8,499 bases of DNA from NCBI GenBank assembly GCA_039187035.1, contig JBCCZS010000141.1:1-8499 (forward strand). The letters run 5' to 3'. The position numbers and the translations under genes are program-made. The notes under the pieces are model-generated. The model did no database searches, had not been told where the DNA came from, and worked only from the letters and a program-made list of their open reading frames with translations. Origin of the DNA: JAJFFW01 sp039187035. Lineage in GTDB: Bacteria > Pseudomonadota > Alphaproteobacteria > Caulobacterales > Parvularculaceae. Positions 1-5,648 of this stretch are shown in pieces (position 1 is the first letter of the stretch; each line of letters starts with the position of its first letter).

Positions 1-10
1 ATGCCAACCA

Positions 11-39
11 ATAAAAATTGGCGCCCCCTGGGGCGCGCC
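11..39 (-). terminator. Intrinsic terminator of the TonB-dependent receptor gene
   Basis: Read on the minus strand, a GC-only hairpin begins 31 bases past the receptor stop codon. The arms GGCGC-G-CCC and GGG-GCGCC pair over 8 bp with one bulged G around a CAG loop, and are followed at once by AATTTTTATT, a good U-tract. The plus-strand side of the stem has no T-run, so the terminator should work only for the receptor transcript. Confidence 0.8.
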
Positions 40-69
40 TTCTCCAGTTTGTAGGGGCTTCGGCCCGGC

Positions 70-3000
70 CTAGAACGCCGCCCGGAAGGTCACGAAGTAG
101 GACCGGCCAAAGAAGTCGTAGCCGCTCGAGGACACGGCCGTATTCCGGTTCGGTCCTTCTGAGTCGTCGATGAACGGCGGCTCGCGGTCTGCGATGTTGT
201 TGACGCCGACCGAGAACGAATACTCGTCGAGGTCGTAGCTCAACGCGACGTCGTGGTACCACAGCGATTCCACGAAGTCCTTGTCCGCCGTCAGCTGTAC
301 GCCGACGAAGAACGGGTTGTCGCGGAAGGCTTCGGTGTCGTCTTGCTGCTGCGCGCCGATATAGCGGTGCTCGGACTGCAGCGTGAAGCGGCCCCAGGTG
401 AAGGTCGGGCTGACGTTCAACCGCAATTTCGGGAAGCCCAGTTCGCGGAGATTGTCGTCCCGGTCCGTCGGGTCGAAGAGCTGGATGATCCGTTCGAGTT
501 GGATCGCCGCAGCCGTCACGACGCCGAAGCTCAACACTTCGCCGCCGACCGTGCCGACGTCGAAGCCGATGCGGTTGGTGATGTCGATACCGCGCGCGGT
601 GTCTTCGCCGATGTTGAAGAACGTCAAGTCAATGTTGTTCAACAACTGCGATTCCGGCGAGCCGGTGGTCGCCCGCGAGATCAACGAGCAGAACGGGCTC
701 GTTTGCTGCGGGAACTCTTGGTCGTTGTAGCAGTTGCCGATGATGACTTCGGCGAGCGGCTCGGCGACCGAGTTCGTGATGTTGATGTCGTAGTAGCTGA
801 CGGCGACGTCGAAATCGAAGCCGTCATACCAGGGTTGCGAGAACGAGCCCGTCAGCGTGAACGTCTCCGACGTTTCCGGCTCGAGATCGGCGTTGCCGCC
901 CGACGTGGTCGGGATCGTCGTCACGCCGGTCGTGCCGAGGACGGTGGTGTCCAAGAAGCCGTTCATGTCAGCGTCCGTGAAGCCCACGCCGCTGGCGATA
1001 CAGTTGTCGATCAGGAACTGAACGTCCGGATCCATGTCGCCGCCGCCGGCGAGGGTGATCGCCGTCTGAATGTTGACGTTCGTACACGGATCGAGCGCGC
1101 CCGAAACGCCGCCGCCTTGGTCGGCGAGGAACGACTCGCGCAAGTTCGGGGCCCGGAACGAGGTGCCGTAGCCGCCGGAGATCGTGATCCAGTCAACCGG
1201 CTTCCACTGCCCGCGCACCCGGTAGGTGACGTCGCTGCCGAAGTTCGATTCGTCCGTGTAGCGAACGGCGCCGTCGATTGACAGGAGTTCCATGAACGGA
1301 CGGTCGGTGACGAGCGGGATGGCGACTTCGCCGAAGAACTCGGTGAAGTTCCGCGCGCCCCGCGTGTTGCCTTCCGGAACGGGGTTTTCCGCCACGTTCA
1401 GACCGCGCACGCCGATCAACGAGTTGCGCGAATCGATGATGTCTTCGCGATACTCGAAGCCGACGCCGGCCGTGACCGTGCCGCCCCACGGCGACTGGAA
1501 GAGATCGCCTTGGACGAAGCCGTTGACGACGTATTGTTCGATCGCCGTGCGGTTCGTCCGGTCGCCGGTGAGGAAGTTTCGAACGTCGTCGTTCGGGAAC
1601 ACGCCTTCGCCGAACTCGCCGCCGAAGAAGTTTACCGGATCCAACGCGTCCCAGACGACGCAGGCCTCGGGCGTTGTGAACCCGAACGCGTCCGGGATGT
1701 TGCGCGGTCGGCAGATGATGTCGCCGTTCGCGTCCTGGACGTAATCCAACGAGTTGATGACGGCGTTCTCGAACAGGATCGGCTGGGCGACGAAGCCCGT
1801 GCCGCGGTCGTAGGAGAAATAAACGTCCCACGTCCAATTGTTGTCCGCGAGCCAACCCGTCGGGAATTCGCCGCGCATGCCGCCGACGAACCGGATTTGC
1901 TGGAGTTCGACGTCGAAGGTTTGCGGCACGTCTTCCAGCGTGATGACCGGCACGACGTCGCCGTCGAACGGGTTCAACGGGTTGTCGACGAGGATCGGCG
2001 CGCCCGTGCCGTCGACAATAATGTTCCCGGCCATGTCGAGTTGCGGAATGGAGCCCGGGATCGTCGGGAACTGCTGCTCGATCGCCCCGATCGAGAAGTT
2101 GCGACGGCTGAAGTAAAAGCCCTCGAAGTAGAACTGGTTGGCGGTGCCGAACCAGTCGAGGTCGACTTCGCCGCTCGTTAAGAGCGAGATCCGCTCAAGC
2201 GGGCCGACGAGGTCGGCGAGGCTGCGTTCTTGAAGGTCCGAATACTCCGGGAAATAAATGAAGTTGGAGTCGCCCAGATCTTCAAAGCCGGCCGGCGGTC
2301 CGAGGTCGCCGCAATTCGTGAAGTCGGTCGGCTGTCCGGCTCCCGTCATGCCCGGCGTGAAGCAGATCACGTCGAAGTTCGGGTCGAACAGGTTGGCGTC
2401 GAAAAAGCCGTTGATCGGCGCGTCGAAGACGTTGCCGTCGGCGTCGACTTCGATGTCAGAGTTCAACGCGGCGAAGTCGCGCTGGAACGCCGAGACGCGC
2501 TCGCGGTCGAAATATTCGCCGGAGAACGTGATACGGGCCCGATCGCCGACCGCGCCGGCGATGAAGCCGATTTGCGCCGTGTTGCCGCCGGCCGCGAACG
2601 GACGGTCGATCTGGCCGGTGATTTCGAAGCCTTCAAAGTCGTCGCGGAGGATGACGTTGACCGTGCCGGCCACGGCGTCGGCGCCGTAAATCGACGAGCC
2701 GGCTTCGGTGACGATGTCGACACGCTCAACCGCGGAGAACGGAATGAGGCCGATGTCCGGCTGCTCCGGCGCGCCGCGCACGCCCGAGGCCATGAGGCGG
2801 CGGCCGTTGAGGAGGACGAGGGTCCGAGCCGCGCCGAGACCGCGCAAGTTGATGTTCGACGACCCGGTGCCGCCCGTCGGCGGCGCTTCGGTGGCGTTCG
2901 AGTTGCCTGCGTTCGTGTTAAGCGTCTGGTCGATCTGTTGACCGCCGACCACGACCGAGCGCTGCACAAGTTCTTGGATCGAGGTCACGCCGAGCGTGCG

Positions 3001-3225
3001 GCCGGCGTCGGCGTCAAGCGCCGTCAGCGGCGACGGGCTGGAGAATGCGTCGCGGCGCAGGCGTGAACCTGTGACGACGATCGTTTCGCGTTCTTCAGAA
3101 ACTTCTTCCGTGGCGTCGTCGATCTCTTCGACGTCTTGCGCCAGGACTGGGCTTGCGGCCGCAAACATCGCGCCCGACAGCACCGTGGAGCGCAACAAGC
3201 GCCCCACGAAACGTGAGTTAGTCAT
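70..3225 (-). CDS. TonB-dependent outer-membrane receptor (1051 aa)
   Basis: An energy-coupled outer-membrane transporter: a 22-strand barrel closed by an N-terminal plug that opens through contact with TonB-ExbB-ExbD. The ATG at 3225 is chosen because GGAGGG lies 7 nt upstream and a signal peptide follows directly (Arg5, Arg9, Arg12, hydrophobic core, likely cut after VLA at 27-29). The frame stays open 64 codons further upstream, but those residues do not look like protein. An acidic linker (31-47) precedes the TonB box ETIVVTGSRL (47-56). The plug covers about 60-196 and includes NLRGLGAARTLVLLNGRR (126-143). The barrel has family landmarks: FRAPNLRESF (690-699), GNADLEPETSETF (777-789), GVNNIADREPPF (1007-1018) and a terminal aromatic Phe1051. 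The mature protein has exactly eight cysteines in four close pairs. The length is at the top of the family, typical of alphaproteobacterial receptors with large surface loops. The substrate cannot be read from the sequence; siderophores, glycans and peptides all remain possible. Confidence 0.95.
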   Translation of the reverse strand: MTNSRFVGRLLRSTVLSGAMFAAASPVLAQDVEEIDDATEEVSEERETIVVTGSRLRRDAFSSPSPLTALDADAGRTLGVTSIQELVQRSVVVGGQQIDQTLNTNAGNSNATEAPPTGGTGSSNINLRGLGAARTLVLLNGRRLMASGVRGAPEQPDIGLIPFSAVERVDIVTEAGSSIYGADAVAGTVNVILRDDFEGFEITGQIDRPFAAGGNTAQIGFIAGAVGDRARITFSGEYFDRERVSAFQRDFAALNSDIEVDADGNVFDAPINGFFDANLFDPNFDVICFTPGMTGAGQPTDFTNCGDLGPPAGFEDLGDSNFIYFPEYSDLQERSLADLVGPLERISLLTSGEVDLDWFGTANQFYFEGFYFSRRNFSIGAIEQQFPTIPGSIPQLDMAGNIIVDGTGAPILVDNPLNPFDGDVVPVITLEDVPQTFDVELQQIRFVGGMRGEFPTGWLADNNWTWDVYFSYDRGTGFVAQPILFENAVINSLDYVQDANGDIICRPRNIPDAFGFTTPEACVVWDALDPVNFFGGEFGEGVFPNDDVRNFLTGDRTNRTAIEQYVVNGFVQGDLFQSPWGGTVTAGVGFEYREDIIDSRNSLIGVRGLNVAENPVPEGNTRGARNFTEFFGEVAIPLVTDRPFMELLSIDGAVRYTDESNFGSDVTYRVRGQWKPVDWITISGGYGTSFRAPNLRESFLADQGGGVSGALDPCTNVNIQTAITLAGGGDMDPDVQFLIDNCIASGVGFTDADMNGFLDTTVLGTTGVTTIPTTSGGNADLEPETSETFTLTGSFSQPWYDGFDFDVAVSYYDINITNSVAEPLAEVIIGNCYNDQEFPQQTSPFCSLISRATTGSPESQLLNNIDLTFFNIGEDTARGIDITNRIGFDVGTVGGEVLSFGVVTAAAIQLERIIQLFDPTDRDDNLRELGFPKLRLNVSPTFTWGRFTLQSEHRYIGAQQQDDTEAFRDNPFFVGVQLTADKDFVESLWYHDVALSYDLDEYSFSVGVNNIADREPPFIDDSEGPNRNTAVSSSGYDFFGRSYFVTFRAAF

Positions 3226-3233
3226 TAAATGTC

Positions 3234-3253
3234 CCTCCGGTTCGGACCGAAGG
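3234..3253 (-). promoter_or_regulatory. Shine-Dalgarno of the receptor gene inside a predicted hairpin
   Basis: The ribosome-binding site GGAGGG (3233-3238) is 7 nt before the ATG. On the mRNA, CCUUCGG can pair with CCGGAGG over 7 bp (one U-G wobble) around the loop UCCGAA, so five of the six SD bases (GGAGG) fall in the 3' arm. The pairing is read directly from the sequence; control of translation by it is inference. Confidence 0.5.
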
Positions 3254-3260
3254 CGAAGAT

Positions 3261-3286
3261 CACCGGCTCTGTTATCGTTTCCGGTG
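3261..3286 (-). promoter_or_regulatory. Second predicted hairpin in the receptor 5' leader
   Basis: CACCGG and CCGGTG form a perfect 6-bp inverted repeat with a 14-nt loop, 35 nt upstream of the receptor start codon and 7 nt upstream of the SD hairpin. The CCGGU arm could also pair with ACCGG just before the SD, so alternative folds are possible. Its function is unknown. Confidence 0.35.
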
Positions 3287-3332
3287 CGCCGCCCCCGACT
3301 CAAAAGTGCGCGATTTCCGTCACGCAAACGAC

Positions 3333-3362
3333 ATACTCTCAATCTGGGACAAGCAAGGTCAA
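3333..3362 (-). promoter_or_regulatory. Candidate promoter of the receptor gene
   Basis: On the minus strand TTGACC (3357-3362) resembles a sigma-70/RpoD -35 box. It is followed after 18 nt by GAGTAT (3333-3338), which matches only 3 of 6 bases of a -10 box. Transcription from here would give a leader of roughly 100 nt that contains both predicted hairpins. The -10 match is weak, so this is only the best candidate in the spacer. Confidence 0.3.
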
Positions 3363-3373
3363 CGCTGTTAACC
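3357..3373. repeat. Imperfect dyad overlapping the candidate -35 box
   Basis: GGTCAAC and GTTAACC are inverted repeats (6 of 7 positions match) around the centre GCT. One arm contains the candidate -35 box of the receptor gene, the position expected of a repressor site. I do not recognise the motif. Confidence 0.3.
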
Positions 3374-3377
3374 AACC

Positions 3378-3400
3378 CGCACTGCTTTGCTGCAAGTGCG
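3378..3400. repeat. 23-bp dyad in the divergent spacer
   Basis: CGCACT and AGTGCG are perfect 6-bp arms around an 11-nt centre, and that centre overlaps a second small palindrome, TTGCTGCAA (3387-3395). The half-site AAGTGCG occurs again at 3304-3310. Symmetry of this kind suits a dimeric regulator, but I recognise no known operator. Confidence 0.3.
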
Positions 3401-3453
3401 TACCAAATCGGCAACACACCCCGCCCGTCTCCTTAAGGGATTGAGAGGTCTGG

Positions 3454-3468
3454 TTAATTTTGAATTAA
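3454..3468. repeat. AT-rich inverted repeat upstream of the hydrolase gene
   Basis: TTAATT-TTG-AATTAA is a perfect 6-bp inverted repeat with a 3-nt centre. It lies 43 nt before the hydrolase start codon in otherwise GC-rich DNA. A weak promoter overlaps it (TTGAGA at 3441-3446, then ATTAAG at 3464-3469 after 17 nt). The repeat may be an operator, or simply the AT-rich melting region of the promoter. Confidence 0.3.
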
Positions 3469-3499
3469 GAGCCGCGCGCCTGTGGCATGCGGCCGGCAT

Positions 3500-3504
3500 A
3501 AGGA
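3500..3504 (+). promoter_or_regulatory. Ribosome-binding site of the hydrolase gene
   Basis: AAGGA lies 7 nt before the ATG at 3512 and decides the start. The upstream GTG at 3482 and the ATG at 3521 have no SD at the right distance. Confidence 0.7.
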
Positions 3505-3511
3505 TGCAAAA

Positions 3512-4378
3512 ATGTCGATCATGTCCGATCGGATTCCCGTCGCCGACGCCCTTCGCCTAGAGGTAAAGAAAGCCCCCGGGGGATCGAAAACGCCCGTTCT
3601 TTGCCTCCCGGGGCTCACCCGAAACGCCGCCGATTTCGACGACGTTCTCACCGAAGTCGCCGGGACCGAACGCGACGTCTACGCGCTGTCGTTTCGCGGC
3701 CGCGGGCGCTCCGACCGGGACCCGCAACCGGCGCGTTATCAGCCGGCGACCTACGCCGCCGACGTCGTCGCCGCGATGGACGCGCTCGACATGCCGCGCG
3801 CCGTCTTTATCGGAACGTCGCTCGGCGGCTTGGTGACGGCGCTCGTGAACGAAGCCGCCCCCGACCGCGTCGTCGCCGCCGTCATCAACGACATCGGCCC
3901 GCGATTCGCGGCCGAGGGAATCGCGCGGATCATCGCCTACGTCACCGACGCGGACGCGCGCGGCGCGTTCGAGCCGGCGCCGTTCGAAACCGCGATCGCC
4001 CGAATCAAAGCGATCAACGGCGTCGCCTTCCCTGACGCCGACGCGGCGTTTTGGGAGACGTTTGCGCGCCGCACCTACGACGAAGGGCCGGACGGCTGGA
4101 CGCCGGCGTATGATTCCGCCATCGCCGACGCGTTCGGCCAAGAACAAGCGCCGATCGACATCGCCGGCGCCTTCGCCGCGCTGGCGGGCACGCCGACGCT
4201 CCTCGTCCACGGCGCGATCAGCGATCTCCTGGACGACGAAATTGTCGCCGAGATGCGCGCCGTCGACCCCGCCATGCGCTATTGCCGCGTTGAAAATGTC
4301 GGCCACGCCCCGACCTTGTCGGAGCCGGCGGCGCGCGAGCCGATCGCCGCGTTCGTCCGCGAGGTGGCGCCCGACTAA
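3512..4378 (+). CDS. Alpha/beta-fold hydrolase (288 aa)
   Basis: A soluble serine hydrolase of the MhpC-like alpha/beta superfamily, probably an esterase or related C-O/C-C hydrolase. The strand and oxyanion-hole segment is VLCLPGLTRN (29-38), followed by the family motif SFRGRGRSD (60-68). The nucleophile elbow is GTSLGG (101-106) with Ser103. The other triad members are Asp238 in GAISDLLDD and His265 in VGHAPTL. A helical cap probably occupies about 135-215. The length is normal. There is no signal peptide or membrane segment, so it is likely cytoplasmic. It stands alone on its strand: it is divergent from the receptor gene across a 286-nt spacer and convergent with cysH, sharing overlapping stop codons. 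The ATG at 3512 is preferred for its SD, and nothing before it looks conserved. The fold and triad are secure; the substrate is not predictable because this family is very broad. Confidence 0.93.
   Translation: MSIMSDRIPVADALRLEVKKAPGGSKTPVLCLPGLTRNAADFDDVLTEVAGTERDVYALSFRGRGRSDRDPQPARYQPATYAADVVAAMDALDMPRAVFIGTSLGGLVTALVNEAAPDRVVAAVINDIGPRFAAEGIARIIAYVTDADARGAFEPAPFETAIARIKAINGVAFPDADAAFWETFARRTYDEGPDGWTPAYDSAIADAFGQEQAPIDIAGAFAALAGTPTLLVHGAISDLLDDEIVAEMRAVDPAMRYCRVENVGHAPTLSEPAAREPIAAFVREVAPD
4375..4378. other. Overlapping stop codons of convergent genes
   Basis: The four bases CTAA hold the hydrolase TAA (4376-4378, plus strand) and the cysH TAG (4375-4377, minus strand). The two genes therefore end inside each other, with no non-coding spacer for a terminator. 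Confidence 0.95.
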
Positions 4379-5121
4379 GTGACTGCGCGCAGGTGGATGC
4401 CGCACTCGGTCTTGGCGCGGCCGGTCCAACGGCCGGCGCGCGGATCGCTCGGATCGTCCGACGGCGCCGTGCAGGGCCAACACCCGATCGACGGGTAACC
4501 GTCCGCGACCAACGGGTGCGCCGGCAACTCATGCTTAACGGCGTAGGCGGCGACGTCCTCGCGTGACCACTCCGCGATCGGATTGATTTTGCTGTGCGGC
4601 GGGGCGAGTTCGACCTTCGGCAGGCGCGCGCGGCCGGCGCTTTGAAATTGTTTGCGCCCGGAAATCCACGCGTCGAACCCGGCGAGAGCGCTATGGAGCG
4701 GGCGCACTTTGCGCAGCGCGCAACACGCGTCGGGATCGGTCGACCAGAGCTTGCCGTCCGGATCGCCGGCGCGCAGGTCGCCCTCCGCCGGCTGAACGTC
4801 GAGGACGTTCTTTAGGCCGAGCGTTTCCGCCAGCGTACGGCGGTAGGCGAGCGTCTGCGCGAAATGCTTGCCGGTGTCGAGGAAGATCACGGGCGTCGCG
4901 GCGTCGACCGACGCGACGAGATGAAGGAGGCTCGCCGATTCCGCGCCGAACGAAGAGACGAGCGCAATCCGGCCTTTGAATTCCTCGAACGCCGCGCGCA
5001 AGACGTCCGTCGCGCCCGCGTCCGCGACGCGCGCGGAAAACGCCGCCGCGCGGGCGGCGGGGGCGGCCTCGCCCAGCCGGTCGGTCAAGGGCGGCGACGT
5101 CAGCGACAGGACGGCGGTCAT
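4375..5121 (-). CDS. cysH: Fe-S adenylyl-sulfate (APS) reductase CysH, 248 aa
   Basis: Reduces activated sulfate to sulfite with thioredoxin-type reductant, the step before CysI. The nucleotide-binding segment SSFGAES (56-62) and LDTGKHF (81-87) mark the PAPS/APS reductase fold. Cys133-Cys134 (in DACCALRKVRPL) and Cys214/Cys217 (GCWPC) are the four ligands of the [4Fe-4S] cluster. That cluster separates bacterial APS reductases (EC 1.8.4.10) from cluster-free PAPS reductases, so APS is the likely substrate. Catalytic Cys240 lies in the C-terminal TECGIHL. The length is typical. The ATG at 5121 follows GAGGAG (5128-5133) with a 6-nt spacer. It is the last gene of the cys operon, 41 nt after DUF934. 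Its stop overlaps the convergent hydrolase stop, and I see no intrinsic terminator after it. Confidence 0.95.
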   Translation of the reverse strand: MTAVLSLTSPPLTDRLGEAAPAARAAAFSARVADAGATDVLRAAFEEFKGRIALVSSFGAESASLLHLVASVDAATPVIFLDTGKHFAQTLAYRRTLAETLGLKNVLDVQPAEGDLRAGDPDGKLWSTDPDACCALRKVRPLHSALAGFDAWISGRKQFQSAGRARLPKVELAPPHSKINPIAEWSREDVAAYAVKHELPAHPLVADGYPSIGCWPCTAPSDDPSDPRAGRWTGRAKTECGIHLRAVT

Positions 5122-5127
5122 GGGCGA

Positions 5128-5133
5128 CTCCTC
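5128..5133 (-). promoter_or_regulatory. Ribosome-binding site of cysH
   Basis: GAGGAG on the minus strand, 6 nt before the cysH ATG. A 7-base direct repeat AAGAAAC sits just upstream of it (complements of 5134-5140 and 5151-5157). Confidence 0.75.
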
Positions 5134-5162
5134 GTTTCTTAAGCGCCAAGGTTTCTTCAGGG

Positions 5163-5648
5163 TCAGGCCGCAAGCGCGCGCGCCGCACGACGCCGCCAGA
5201 TCGGGCCGGCGCGGTCCGCCCCGTACTGACGAACCGACGCCTGATAAAACACCGAGAAATCGCGAGCGCTCTCTTTTACGCCGCCCACAGCGTCGTCTGC
5301 GACGTCGACCGCCGTGACCCCGACCCGAGCCATGAATTGCACCTGGTCGCGCAACACGTCGCCGCGGACCCGCACCACGCCGTCAAAGCCGTATTGCTCG
5401 CGCAATCGTCTCACTTGCGAATAGGCGCGACCGTCTTTGAAGGTGGGAACGTGCACGATGATTTCTCCGAACAAAGAGAAATTGGCGCGCGGATCGACGG
5501 AAGACAAATCAAGGTCGTTCGCAAGAACGAGAGCGGCGCCGTGAGCGGGCGTTCCGTAACCGCCCGCGGCCCAATCGGCGAACGTCGTTTCGGCCGGCGC
5601 GTCGGCGCCTGCGCGCACGGCGCCGTCGTTAAGCGTCAGCGTGATCAT
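5163..5648 (-). CDS. DUF934 family protein (161 aa)
   Basis: A conserved protein of unknown biochemical role that is habitually encoded beside sulfite reductase and CysH in Proteobacteria. The family signature is clear: VPTFKDGRAYSQVRRLR (67-83), then the region around VRVRGDVLRDQVQFM (92-106). The ATG at 5648 is chosen for its near-perfect TAAGGAGG 6 nt upstream and because the conserved region fits a protein of about 160 residues. The frame runs further upstream only as an arginine-rich shadow of cysI. The gene starts inside the last 20 nt of cysI, implying translational coupling, and cysH follows 41 nt later. It has no cysteine at all, no signal peptide and no membrane segment, so it cannot itself bind an Fe-S cluster through cysteine or act as a thiol carrier. 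I infer an accessory or structural role in sulfite reduction. Confidence 0.9.
   Translation of the reverse strand: MITLTLNDGAVRAGADAPAETTFADWAAGGYGTPAHGAALVLANDLDLSSVDPRANFSLFGEIIVHVPTFKDGRAYSQVRRLREQYGFDGVVRVRGDVLRDQVQFMARVGVTAVDVADDAVGGVKESARDFSVFYQASVRQYGADRAGPIWRRRAARALAA

Noticed and set aside
253..1281. Long plus-strand reading frame (342 codons) opposite the receptor gene
   Set aside because: It is an antisense shadow: rich in Arg, Val, Ala and Asp with no recognisable motif, and lies fully inside a secure receptor gene.
2230..3066. Plus-strand reading frame of 278 codons opposite the receptor plug region
   Set aside because: Same low-complexity R/V/A/D composition, no SD, and the opposite strand encodes the conserved plug domain.
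3234..3362. Cobalamin riboswitch before the receptor
   Set aside because: An AGCCGGTG stretch is superficially similar, but the B12 box and the multi-helix core are absent and the leader is too short.
3226..3417. 64-codon N-terminal extension of the receptor
   Set aside because: The ATG at 3225 has a good SD and a classic signal peptide right after it; the extension would bury the signal peptide and covers the regulatory spacer.
3229..3444. Plus-strand 71-codon frame in the divergent spacer
   Set aside because: No SD before it, no conserved motif, and it runs through the receptor leader and dyads.
4418..4435. GC-rich hairpin near the 3' end of cysH as a terminator
   Set aside because: The 6-bp stem lies inside the coding region about 40 nt before the stop and has no U-tract.
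3557..4483. Minus-strand reading frame of 308 codons across the hydrolase gene and the end of cysH
   Set aside because: Arg/Gly/Asp-rich shadow overlapping two well-supported genes; no family resemblance.
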